In this document: in pieces, positions 23,131 through 31,059 of the stretch | Position numbering within the stretch: the first letter of the stretch is position 1 | Layout of the letters: each line of letters starts with the position of its first letter | Origin: Terriglobia bacterium | GTDB lineage: Bacteria; Acidobacteriota; Terriglobia; Terriglobales; Acidobacteriaceae | Assembly (NCBI GenBank): GCA_020073565.1 | Contig: JAIQEY010000058.1 | Coordinates: 1-32,986, forward strand | Length of the DNA: 32,986 bases | Direction: 5' to 3' | Notes under the pieces: generated by a model | Databases searched by the model: none | What the model was told of the DNA's origin: nothing | The model's input: the letters and a program-made list of their open reading frames with translations, nothing else | Made by a program: the position numbers and the translations under genes

Positions 23131-23649
23131 ATGCAGAGAAGATGGGTCGTCGTCCTGATCGTTGTCGTGGGACTTGCCGCCATCAGCACTCTGATTGTCG
23201 GCAATATTCGCTTGTCGCGCCAAGAGCTAAAGTCTTGCTTTAGCGATGTTCAGGGACTCAGGGCGAGAGCCACGGTGAGGATCGCGGGAGTGGATGTCGG
23301 AACGGTTCGCTCTGTTCGCGCCAACCCGCAGAACAAGAACTGCACGGCTGAAGTGGAAATGGCCCTTGCTACATCGTATGATCTGCGCGTTCCCAAGGAT
23401 GCAATCGCTGTGATCGAAACAGCCGGAATTCTGGGCGAGAGCTATGTGGACATCGACGTTAGCCAAGCCTCAGGGACTCCGCTTGAGAACCACGGTTATC
23501 TGAAAAGCAAATCCGCGAAGCCGCTTCCGTCCGCCGAAGAACTTCTGAAAGCCCTGGACACGAGGTTGGCGACCATCGACGCGTCGATAGCCTCCGAGAA
23601 GACCTCCAAGGGCAACGCCGGGCCTCCCGCGCAGCCTACAAAGCCCTAA
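23131..23649 (+). CDS. MlaD/MCE-domain lipid-transport-like protein
   Basis: A 172-residue protein with one N-terminal transmembrane anchor (about 5-27) and an MCE domain (about 36-112). The domain reads SDVQGLRARATVRIAGVDVGTVRSV...KDAIAVIETAGILGESYVDIDV. MCE proteins such as MlaD form rings that pass phospholipids between membranes, working with an ABC permease and ATPase. Neither partner gene is here, so it is an orphan and must pair with a transporter elsewhere. The C-terminal tail (ASEKTSKGNAGPPAQPTKP) is low complexity. It is tightly coupled to ftcD (2-base gap). A 7-bp inverted repeat (GCTAAAG/CTTTAGC) at 23226-23244 lies within the coding sequence. Confidence 0.86.
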   Translation: MQRRWVVVLIVVVGLAAISTLIVGNIRLSRQELKSCFSDVQGLRARATVRIAGVDVGTVRSVRANPQNKNCTAEVEMALATSYDLRVPKDAIAVIETAGILGESYVDIDVSQASGTPLENHGYLKSKSAKPLPSAEELLKALDTRLATIDASIASEKTSKGNAGPPAQPTKP

Positions 23650-23827
23650 GCGAAGGGGACTCGACTCGTTGCCCCGCAAGTCGCCTTGTTTCCCGCGTTC
23701 TAAGACCAGCGAGGGGTTGCACTTTAGTACCGGTGAATTGTCCCAGTTCCGGACTAAAATAAACTCAGGGTTCCAACGTACAAAGTCCGTTTCGCATCTA
23801 ACTGATGCAGATCATCTTGAGGGATTT

Positions 23828-24757
23828 ATGAAGAATTTGTGGTTAGCAGTGCTGCTTCTCTGTGCCACGGCTGGTTATGCCATGCCGATTGCGTCTTCCG
23901 CCCGGGCCCTGGTGCCGGCGGAAATTCAACAGCTTATCGGCGTCGATTATCGCGCGCTGAAGGATTCGCCGACGGCGCAGCAGTTGAAGGAGCAGGTGCT
24001 GCCGGAGAATCTGAAGCAACTCGAAATCTCGCTGAAGGCCATCGGGATTGATGCCGATCACGATCTGGAGCAGCTGACATTTGCGGCTTTCCGCACAGGA
24101 AAACAGGGGATTCAGACGATCGGAGTGGCGCAGGGGTCGTTTTCCGCCAAGGCCGTGCTCAAGAAAATGAAGGTGAAGAAGATTACCGGCACCAAGTACG
24201 GCACTGCGCTTCTTTATCCCATGGAGGGCGGGCTGATCATGACCTTCCTCGACGACAACACACTTGCCTTCGGCACCCAGGCATCCTTGCAGAGTGCGCT
24301 CGATACCCGCGACGGCAAGCGGTCGTCACTGGATTCGAACCCACAGATGGCGGAGCAAATGGCGGCGGTGGACGGGGCTCCGGTGTGGAGCATTCTCGAC
24401 CAGCAGGGCACTCAGAACATGATGCGTTCAGCGATGGGCGATGCGGCCAAGGTCGCCGATTATGAGACCATCAAGAAGCGCATTCTGGCTTCTCGCTACA
24501 CCATGAACTTCCAGAGTGGAGTGAGTCTCGATCTGAATGTTCTCACGGCCGACTCGATGACGGCGGCGACTCTCTCCACGATCGTCAAGGGTGTCATGCT
24601 CTACAAGAAGATGAACGCGAGTCCGATCGAAAAGACCGCGATCGACAGCACCACGGTCGACTCCGACAGTTCCAACCTGCAGGTGCATTTCAAGAGCGAC
24701 GATCAGAAATTTCAGTCACTCATGCACTCGGAGTTGTTTGCGGCGGTTTCACACTAG
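23828..24757 (+). CDS. Secreted protein of unknown function
   Basis: A 309-residue exported protein that I do not recognise. It has a clear signal peptide (KNLWLAVLLLCATAGYAM). The mature part has alternating strands and helices: VPAEIQQLIGVDYRALKD, LEQLTFAAFRTGKQ, TALLYPMEGGLIMTFLDDNTLAFGT, and SLDLNVLTADSMTAATLST. This pattern recalls DUF3352-like exported proteins with internal repeats, but that is weak. ATG 23828 has GAGGGA just upstream; the frame is open to 23669 but the signal peptide fixes the start. It stands alone, after 178 non-coding bases. Confidence 0.75.
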   Translation: MKNLWLAVLLLCATAGYAMPIASSARALVPAEIQQLIGVDYRALKDSPTAQQLKEQVLPENLKQLEISLKAIGIDADHDLEQLTFAAFRTGKQGIQTIGVAQGSFSAKAVLKKMKVKKITGTKYGTALLYPMEGGLIMTFLDDNTLAFGTQASLQSALDTRDGKRSSLDSNPQMAEQMAAVDGAPVWSILDQQGTQNMMRSAMGDAAKVADYETIKKRILASRYTMNFQSGVSLDLNVLTADSMTAATLSTIVKGVMLYKKMNASPIEKTAIDSTTVDSDSSNLQVHFKSDDQKFQSLMHSELFAAVSH

Positions 24758-24824
24758 TGCCGCGATCAGCCCGATTCTTCCCGCGGATGAGGTAATGGGA
24801 GCGCCAGCAGTCCCCGCCCGGCTG

Positions 24825-24853
24825 GACGGGCGAGGCGCCCGTCCCTCCACAAT
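24825..24853. repeat. Dispersed palindromic repeat (copy 5)
   Basis: GACGGGCG(agg)CGCCCGTC followed by cctccacaatc. It is nearly identical to 7162-7192, which has a one-base-longer loop and the tail ccccacacaatc. Confidence 0.75.
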
Positions 24854-24891
24854 CTCTAGAAACGAGGAAACTCACCCGATGCGGGCGCGCA

Positions 24892-24922
24892 GTGACCTCT
24901 CGCGTTCGTAGTCCTGTAATCT
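24892..24922 (+). promoter_or_regulatory. Candidate promoter of wecB
   Basis: GTGACC (-35, 4/6 match), a 17-base spacer, then TGTAAT (-10, 5/6 match) at 24915-24920. It lies about 33 bases before the GTG start. Confidence 0.4.
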
Positions 24923-24952
24923 AGTCTGCATGATCGTCGGTGGGAGAACCCG

Positions 24953-26011
24953 GTGAAGGTACTTCACGTCGTGGGGGCGCGCCCGAACTTCATGAAGGTA
25001 GCGCCCGTGCTGAACGCTCTAAAATCCCGCAAGCATGTTGTTCAGACCCTGGTCCACACTGGCCAGCACTACGACGCGAATATGTCGGAGGTGTTCTTTG
25101 AGCAACTTTGCATCCCGGCTCCGGACGTAAGCCTTTCCGTGGGTTCCGGAACTCATGCGCGGCAGACGGCCGAAATCATGACACGTTTCGAGCCGGTGGT
25201 ACTGGAACGCAGACCCGACATTGTACTCGTCTATGGGGATGTCAATTCGACAGTTGCGGCCGCGCTGGTCTGCGCAAAGCTCGGAATCCGCGTGGGCCAC
25301 GTGGAAGCCGGGTTGCGTTCTTTCGATCGCAGCATGCCCGAGGAAATCAACCGGCTGGTCACCGATCAGCTCGCCGACGCGTTGTACACGCCCTCGGAAG
25401 ACGGAGACAGGAACCTTCAGCGTGAGGGGATCGCGCCCGAGAAGATCTTCCGTGTCGGCAACGTCATGATTGACTCTCTCGTGAGGCTGTTGCCCCTTGC
25501 GCAACGTCAAAACAAGAACAGTCTTCCCGAGCGGTATGCCCTGGTCACGCTACACCGTCCGGCGAATGTGGACGACGGCGCCGCGCTGAAAAGCATCCTG
25601 CAGTCGTTGTTCGAAGTGAATCGCGATCTATCTGTGATCTTCCCGGCGCATCCTCGTACTCGCCAAAGGATCTCCGATTTCGGCCTGAATGCCGGGCAAC
25701 TCCGGTTAGTCGATCCGCTGCCATACATAGATTTTCTGGGTCTACAGTCGCGCGCAGCCGTGGTAATCACCGACTCAGGAGGCATCCAGGAAGAGACCAC
25801 CTACCTAGGCATTCCCTGCTTGACCCTCCGCGAAAACACGGAGCGGCCCGTCACAGTCTCACTGGGCACGAACGTTCTGGTTGGGCGTGATCCGGACAAA
25901 TTGCGGTCCGAACTACTCCTCGTGCTGGCGGGCAAGGCAAAGAAAGGAACTGTGCCGCCTTTGTGGGATGGTCATGCTGGGGAGCGGATCGCGTCTCTGC
26001 TGGCCGACTGA
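24953..26011 (+). CDS. wecB: UDP-N-acetylglucosamine 2-epimerase (non-hydrolysing)
   Basis: Interconverts UDP-GlcNAc and UDP-ManNAc for surface polysaccharide synthesis. It is 352 residues, the usual length. Family blocks in order: GARPNFMKVAPV (8-19), HTGQHYDANMSE, VYGDVNSTVAAAL, GHVEAGLRSFDRSMPEEINR, VTLHRPANVDD, TDSGGIQEETTYLGIPCLTLRENTERPVT. The start is GTG 24953 with GGGAG upstream. It opens the surface-polymer part of the window. No wecC (ManNAc dehydrogenase) follows, so the product goes to a gene elsewhere. Confidence 0.94.
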   Translation: MKVLHVVGARPNFMKVAPVLNALKSRKHVVQTLVHTGQHYDANMSEVFFEQLCIPAPDVSLSVGSGTHARQTAEIMTRFEPVVLERRPDIVLVYGDVNSTVAAALVCAKLGIRVGHVEAGLRSFDRSMPEEINRLVTDQLADALYTPSEDGDRNLQREGIAPEKIFRVGNVMIDSLVRLLPLAQRQNKNSLPERYALVTLHRPANVDDGAALKSILQSLFEVNRDLSVIFPAHPRTRQRISDFGLNAGQLRLVDPLPYIDFLGLQSRAAVVITDSGGIQEETTYLGIPCLTLRENTERPVTVSLGTNVLVGRDPDKLRSELLLVLAGKAKKGTVPPLWDGHAGERIASLLAD

Positions 26012-26541
26012 GTCAAGAGAGGAGAGCGCACAAAAGGTAAAGGCTGTGACATTGGTTATGCTCTAGCTGCCAACTCCTGCGAGGGAGCCCACAGCGTGGA
26101 TGCATGCACCGTCACAGCCCTTGATGCGATCACTGCTTTCGCAGTCCCAAACCCCAACTTCTCCTCGCAGAGCCGTCGGTTTTTTCCGGTCTGGTCGCCC
26201 GCCGGGTCACCCCACCGGGCTAATCACTCAGCCTACTTCGGACTGGCAAAGTTTTATTTAAGCCAACCCTTTCAGCCGTCGACGGAAGCCAAGGTACCAC
26301 TTGCTTCAAAAGTGTCAATGCCATTTTTCGGTGCAATCTGGGTTTGCAGTGCTCTGTCGTTTGAGAATTGCAACTCCTTGAATTGTTAACGTTTGTTGAA
26401 TGCAAGATGTCACTCATCCTTGTTTTCCACAGAATCATTCACAGGAACGCGCGGGCGGTTGAAGACCGCGACCGCGCATGATCGAAATAATGGCGACGAA
26501 CCAAGGAAGAATCTTGACGCCGCAAACCCTCGTCGCCCATA
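26012..26541. other. 530-base non-coding stretch with several stem-loops
   Basis: No supported gene. A 9-bp stem GGCTGTGAC/GTCACAGCC (26042-26050 with 26111-26119) encloses about 60 bases, including the palindromic TGCATGCA. A compact ACTGC-TTTC-GCAGT hairpin follows at 26132-26145, then short GC stems at 26180-26220. The second half (26240-26400) is AT-richer than its surroundings. A 97-codon open frame at 26096-26389 has no recognisable content. Confidence 0.5.
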
Positions 26542-26544
26542 GTG

Positions 26545-26958
26545 ATGGCAGTGGACCCAACGACCGATCTCGTTGCCTATGTGGACGGCGGCTCTCTGGG
26601 AAATCCCGGACCATCCGGCATTGGAGTCGTGATCGACGGCTCCAAGGACGGCCCAATCAGAATCGCGAAGTGGATTGGACATCACGACAACAATGTCGCC
26701 GAGTACGTTGCGCTGCTTGAGGCCCTGCAATGTGCTGTGGGACTTAAGGCGCGAGCCCTGCACGTGTTTTCAGACTCCGAAGTAGTGGTCAAGCAGATGC
26801 TGGGTGATTACACTTGCCGCAGCCCGCGTCTGTATTCCCTGCACTGGACCTGCCGAAAATTGACTCGGTTCCTTGATTTCTCGATCTCCCACGTCCGCCG
26901 TGAAAACAACGCTGAGGCCAATGCTCTGGCCCACTCCGCTGTCCGCAAGAGACTCTGA
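26545..26958 (+). CDS. RNase HI-like protein
   Basis: A 137-residue RNase H-fold protein of the short type found in archaea and Gram-positives. The first three metal-binding acids are present: Asp14 (YVDGGSLGNPGPSG), Glu53 (NNVAEYVALLEAL) and Asp77 (FSDSEVVVKQM). The fourth position, usually Asp in xNxxADxLA, is Asn126 (NNAEANALAHSA). In E. coli RNase HI, changing the equivalent Asp134 to Asn leaves activity, so the enzyme may still cut RNA in RNA-DNA hybrids. A GTG at 26542 is an alternative start; neither has a clear ribosome binding site. Confidence 0.85.
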   Translation: MAVDPTTDLVAYVDGGSLGNPGPSGIGVVIDGSKDGPIRIAKWIGHHDNNVAEYVALLEALQCAVGLKARALHVFSDSEVVVKQMLGDYTCRSPRLYSLHWTCRKLTRFLDFSISHVRRENNAEANALAHSAVRKRL

Positions 26959-26981
26959 TCAGCGGGATCTAGTGGCGAAGG

Positions 26982-27971
26982 TCACGGGGTAGGAATCACG
27001 GCTTGGGTCTGATTAGAGTAGCCGCTCTCGTTCCCGCTCCCGTCGACGGCTGTCGTGACGTAGTAATAGGTCAGACCTGCGGTGACCGCGTTGTCCGTGT
27101 AAGCCGTGGCGGCTTCGAGCGCAGAGTTGATCCGCGAGTATGGTCCGCCTGACACGCTGCCACGATAGATGTTGTACCCAACCACGCCTGAACTGGTGCT
27201 GGCATTCCAGCTCAGAGCCACGCTGTGCTGGGTCGCGGCTGTGCCGTTACCGGTCAGCCCTTGCGTCGTCGGCGAATTCGCGGCGTCGCTCGAAAGCGAG
27301 AGGGTGGCTGAGGCTGTGCCGGATATTGCCGGTGTGAACTTGACGGTGAAAGAGGTGCTCTGACCAGCAGCGAGAGTTGTGGGCAGAGATACTCCGGAGA
27401 GCGCAAATTCGTTGCTGTTGATGCTTCCGGCAGAAACGGTGACTGACGATCCGGATGCGCTCAGAGTACCGTTCAGCGTACCGGTGGCGCCGACCACAAC
27501 ATTGCCAAAACTCAGGTTCGCCGGCGACACCGACAACTGACCTTGTGACGTTCCCGTCCCAGAGAGCGCAATGCTAAGGGTCGAATTGTCCGCAGTCGAT
27601 ACGACTGCGAGCGTCCCGCTGGCAGACCCTGTAGCGGCAGGCGCAAAACTCACTGTGAACGTCACGCTTTGCTTCGGGGAGAGCGCCATCGGCAAGCTGA
27701 GCCCGCTCAGTGTAAAGCTCGCGCCGCTCACATTTGCTTCGGAGATGGACACCGATGATCCACCCGTGTTGGTCAGAGTCTCCGAAAGGTTGGAACTCTT
27801 ACTCTTCTGCACGTTGCCAAAGGAGAGAGTAGCCGAGGACGGGGCCAGGGTGGCGCCTCCATTGGAACCGGAGCCGCCAGAAGCCAGGCTCTGACACCCG
27901 GTAAGCAGCGCGATTCCAGCGACAATCACGATGGCAGAGAAATAGCGACGACATGATGGAAATATCGGCAA
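26982..27971 (-). CDS. Choice-of-anchor-D lipoprotein with C-terminal Fn3 domain
   Basis: A 329-residue cell-surface lipoprotein. The signal peptide ends in a lipobox LLTGC (Cys26). After a Ser/Gly-rich spacer come two choice-of-anchor-D / ASPM-SPD-2-Hydin-like beta domains of about 100 residues each. Both share the LSFGNV opening (LSFGNVQKS and LSFGNVVVG), and both end in sGTG/GNGT. A fibronectin type III domain completes it (VALSWNASTSSGVVGYNIYRG...TAYTDNAVTAGLTYYYVTTAVDGSGNES). Such proteins are abundant in Acidobacteriota; the ligand is unknown. TTG 27971 is the start. Confidence 0.87.
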   Translation of the reverse strand: MPIFPSCRRYFSAIVIVAGIALLTGCQSLASGGSGSNGGATLAPSSATLSFGNVQKSKSSNLSETLTNTGGSSVSISEANVSGASFTLSGLSLPMALSPKQSVTFTVSFAPAATGSASGTLAVVSTADNSTLSIALSGTGTSQGQLSVSPANLSFGNVVVGATGTLNGTLSASGSSVTVSAGSINSNEFALSGVSLPTTLAAGQSTSFTVKFTPAISGTASATLSLSSDAANSPTTQGLTGNGTAATQHSVALSWNASTSSGVVGYNIYRGSVSGGPYSRINSALEAATAYTDNAVTAGLTYYYVTTAVDGSGNESGYSNQTQAVIPTP

Positions 27972-28218
27972 GGGCCCAATTCCTACAATTCAGTTGTGCT
28001 TGCGTGCTTTACGAGACTCGGAGTCCGCCACGACGCGGCTCGATATGCGCAGTTTATTCAGATCGAGTGGAGTTCGCGAGGTTCCGAAGGTACTGTGCCG
28101 GGACCTGCGAGCAAACATCAAAGGCTATCCGACTTTAAATCAACTACTTAGAAGAGATAGTTGGAGTGAGAAATAGTTTGGGCAGGACGCTTGTTTTCGC
28201 CGGTTGCAGCGAAGACTC

Positions 28219-28779
28219 TTACCGAAATTTCTCGCATTCCGCAAATTTGCGCCCGCGGCGGTCTTTGGCCGAGACCACCGGCTCACCTTCCAGTTCCCAG
28301 TCGATGTGGAGCGCGGGATCGTTCCACGCCAGCGTTCGCTCATGTTCCGGAGCATAGAAGTCGGTGGTCTTGTACAGGACGTGTGCTGTCTCAGAGACGA
28401 CGCGGAAGCCGTGTGCACATCCTACCGGTACCCACAGCATGTGCTTGTTCTCGCCGGATAGCCGGAACGATTCCCACTTGCCGAATGTGGTTGAGCTCTG
28501 CCGGAGATCGACCGCGACATCGAGAACCTCTCCCGTAATCACCCGGACCAGTTTCCCTTGCGGTTGCTGAATCTGGTAGTGCAGTCCGCGGAGTACGTTC
28601 CGCGTGGAATAGGAGTGATTGTCCTGAACGAACTTTTCCTGGATGCCAAGTTCGGTGAAAACACGCTCGTTGTAGCTCTCGAGAAAGAATCCCCGATCAT
28701 CACCGGAGACGCGCGGCTCCAGGAGCATGACTCCCGCCAGGCTGCTTTCCATTTTCTTCATCGAGATGGTTCTCGCCAT
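28219..28779 (-). CDS. rfbC: dTDP-4-dehydrorhamnose 3,5-epimerase
   Basis: Third step of dTDP-L-rhamnose synthesis: epimerises C3 and C5 of dTDP-4-keto-6-deoxyglucose. It is 186 residues of a cupin fold. Key parts are DDRGFFLESYNERVF, FVQDNHSYSTRNVLRGLHYQI with the catalytic His67 and substrate-binding Arg64, VLDVAVDLRQSSTTFGKW and VGCAHGF. The first ATG (28779) gives extra residues before MKKMESS; an internal start at 28761 is possible. It is last in the rfbB-rfbA-rfbC series on the minus strand, after a 135-base gap. Confidence 0.95.
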   Translation of the reverse strand: MARTISMKKMESSLAGVMLLEPRVSGDDRGFFLESYNERVFTELGIQEKFVQDNHSYSTRNVLRGLHYQIQQPQGKLVRVITGEVLDVAVDLRQSSTTFGKWESFRLSGENKHMLWVPVGCAHGFRVVSETAHVLYKTTDFYAPEHERTLAWNDPALHIDWELEGEPVVSAKDRRGRKFAECEKFR

Positions 28780-28914
28780 TCCGTCAGGGCGAACCGAGCC
28801 CCCAAAGTTTGCGGAAGTCTCGTATCAGGGCATCGCTTTAGCGTGCCATAAGCGGTGCAGTTTCCAACCGCCCCCCCAGGGGCTGCCGCCGCGATTCGGA
28901 CTCTTTCCGCAAAC

Positions 28915-29814
28915 CTAGAACACCTGTTCTTTCAATAACTGCAGTAAATACGCGCCGTAGGAATTATTCCGCATCGGTTGTGCCATGGCTTCCAATTGCT
29001 CCGCCGAGATGTAGCCGGCGCGATAGGCAATCTCTTCCGGGCAGGCCACCATCAGGCCCTGCCGCTTCTCCAGTGTCTGGATGAAGAGGGCTGCATCCAT
29101 CAAGGCTTCGTGCGTGCCGGTATCGAGCCATGCCATACCTCGCCCCATGACGCACACATCCAGTTGGCCACGGCGCAGATATTCGCGGTTCACGTCGGTT
29201 ATCTCTAGTTCTCCACGCGCGGAAGGCTTCAAATTGGCCGCGATCTCGACGACCTGATGGTCGTAGAAATAAAGCCCCGTCACCGCATAGCGAGATTTTG
29301 GCTGCTTGGGCTTTTCTTCAATGCTCAGCGCCTTACCCTTCGGATCGAATTCCACCACTCCGTAACGCTCCGGGTCCTGCACCGGGTAGGCGAATACGCG
29401 CGCTCCACTCGAATTCTGGGTCGCATCGCGCACGTCTTTTGCAAGGTCGTGCCCGTAGAAAATATTGTCGCCCAGCACCAGCGAGCAGCAACTTGCTCCA
29501 ATGAACTCTCTCCCGATCAGAAACGCCTGTGCGATTCCTTCGGGCTTCGGCTGGGCGGCGTACTGAATGCGGATGCCGTAGCGGCTGCCGTCGTCGAGCA
29601 GGTGTTGGAATCGGGGCAGGTCGTCAGGGGTCGAAATCAGCAGGATGTCCCGGATGCCGGCCAGCATCAGAATGGAGAGCGGGTAGTAAACCATCGGCTT
29701 GTCGTAAACCGGCAGCAGGCTCTTGCAGACCCCGTGGGTTACCGGATAAAGCCGCGTGCCGGAACCACCGGCCAGGATGATGCCCTTATAGTTTGGTTGG
29801 GATGAAGTCGTCAT
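28915..29814 (-). CDS. rfbA: Glucose-1-phosphate thymidylyltransferase
   Basis: Couples dTTP and glucose-1-phosphate to dTDP-glucose, the entry step to dTDP-sugars. It is 299 residues. GIILAGGSGTRLYP holds the nucleotide-binding loop (GGSGTRL 16-22). KSLLPVYDKPMVYYPLSILMLAGI, LVLGDNIFYG, ITDVNREYLRRGQLDV and GMAWLDTGTHEALMDA are standard RfbA blocks. ATG 29814; rfbB ends 18 bases upstream, so the two are co-transcribed. Length and motifs are normal. Confidence 0.96.
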   Translation of the reverse strand: MTTSSQPNYKGIILAGGSGTRLYPVTHGVCKSLLPVYDKPMVYYPLSILMLAGIRDILLISTPDDLPRFQHLLDDGSRYGIRIQYAAQPKPEGIAQAFLIGREFIGASCCSLVLGDNIFYGHDLAKDVRDATQNSSGARVFAYPVQDPERYGVVEFDPKGKALSIEEKPKQPKSRYAVTGLYFYDHQVVEIAANLKPSARGELEITDVNREYLRRGQLDVCVMGRGMAWLDTGTHEALMDAALFIQTLEKRQGLMVACPEEIAYRAGYISAEQLEAMAQPMRNNSYGAYLLQLLKEQVF

Positions 29815-29832
29815 GATGAAGTTTTGTTTTGC

Positions 29833-30900
29833 TCAGACGGAGTAGTTCTTGGCGATCCACTGCCGGTAGCCGCCGCTGGTGACATCGCGCACCCAGTCTT
29901 CGTGCTGCAGGTACCAGTTCACCGTTTTGCGGATTCCGGTCTCAAACGTTTCCTTTGGTCGCCAGCTCAATTCGCGTTCGATTTTGGTTGCGTCCATGGC
30001 ATAGCGGCGATCGTGACCTAGCCGGTCTTTTACAAACGACACCAGCTTGCGATGTGGAACCACCGGATCTCCTGGACGCAACTCATCCAGCAGGTCGCAG
30101 ATCGTGTTCACGATCTCCATGTTCTTCTTTTCAACGCAACCGCCAATGTTATAGGTTTCGCCGGCCTGCCCCTCCGCCAGCACGATGCGAATCGCGCTGC
30201 AATGATCTTCCACGTAGAGCCAGTCGCGCACGTTCTGCCCGTCGCCATAAACCGGAAGAGGCTTTCCGCTGCACGCATTCAGGATCATCAGCGGAATCAG
30301 CTTTTCAGGAAACTGATAAGGGCCGTAGTTGTTGGAGCAATTCGTGGTGAGCGTGGGCAATCCATAGGTGTGATGATAGGCGCGGACGAGATGATCAGAA
30401 GCCGCCTTGGAGGCCGAGTACGGACTGTTGGGCGCGTAGGGCGTCGTCTCTGTAAACGCGGGGTCACTGGGGCCCAGCGAGCCATAGACCTCGTCGGTTG
30501 ACACATGCAAGAAACGAAAGGCTCGCTGATCCGCCTCCGAAAGGGCAGACCAGTAGGTGCGCGCTTCTTCCAGCAGGCTGAATGTCCCGTTTACGTTGGT
30601 GCGCACAAAGTCGTCTGGTCCATGAATGGAGCGATCCACGTGGCTTTCGGCTGCGAAGTGAACGATGGCCCGAGGGCGCTCGCTCTGAAGCAACCGGGCC
30701 ACCAGCTCGCGGTCGACGATGTCGCCCTGCTGAAAGCTGTATCCAGGATGCTCGGCGATCGATTCCAGGTTGCGCGGATTCCCGGCATAGGTGAGTTTGT
30801 CGAGATTGACGACGCGCGCCGATTCGTGCGCGAGCCACTGCAAAACGAAGTTTGATCCGATGAAGCCGGCGCCACCAGTCACCAGGATCAGGTTCTGCAT
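29833..30900 (-). CDS. rfbB: dTDP-glucose 4,6-dehydratase
   Basis: NAD-dependent short-chain dehydrogenase/reductase forming dTDP-4-keto-6-deoxyglucose. It is 355 residues. The Rossmann loop is GGAGFIG (9-15), followed by STDEVYG (134-140) with the catalytic Asp-Glu pair and YSASK (161-165). NCSNNYGPYQFPEKLIP and DGQNVRDWLYVEDHC complete the RfbB signature. It is first in the rfbBAC series and divergent from the exosortase gene, with about 160 bases between. No rfbD reductase is in the window. Confidence 0.96.
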   Translation of the reverse strand: MQNLILVTGGAGFIGSNFVLQWLAHESARVVNLDKLTYAGNPRNLESIAEHPGYSFQQGDIVDRELVARLLQSERPRAIVHFAAESHVDRSIHGPDDFVRTNVNGTFSLLEEARTYWSALSEADQRAFRFLHVSTDEVYGSLGPSDPAFTETTPYAPNSPYSASKAASDHLVRAYHHTYGLPTLTTNCSNNYGPYQFPEKLIPLMILNACSGKPLPVYGDGQNVRDWLYVEDHCSAIRIVLAEGQAGETYNIGGCVEKKNMEIVNTICDLLDELRPGDPVVPHRKLVSFVKDRLGHDRRYAMDATKIERELSWRPKETFETGIRKTVNWYLQHEDWVRDVTSGGYRQWIAKNYSV

Positions 30901-31013
30901 GTCAGATGGCCTCGCCGGTAGGGAAGGATGGCAACGCTTCGGTGAGTGAAATATGTCGTTTTCGCAAGTGTTAGACGCAAAACTTCAGTACGATTCTACT
31001 AGAACTACGCGGT

Positions 31014-31026
31014 CGTGGTAACCACG
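31014..31026. promoter_or_regulatory. Palindrome upstream of the exosortase gene
   Basis: CGTGGTAACCACG is a 6-bp perfect inverted repeat with a one-base centre, 34 bases before the ATG at 31060. It could be an operator in the rfbB/exosortase divergent region; no partner is known. Confidence 0.3.
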
Positions 31027-31059
31027 CGCTGGTGTTCGCAACCAGTGGGCTGTACTTTG

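Noticed and set aside
23226..23244. GCTAAAG/CTTTAGC hairpin inside the mlaD-like gene as an attenuator or inserted repeat
   Set aside because: It lies in coding sequence that reads normally for the MCE domain, with no T-tract or duplicate copy in the window.
26096..26389. 97-codon frame in the wecB-RNase H gap
   Set aside because: No ribosome site, no recognisable motif and overlaps several stem-loops; treated as non-coding.
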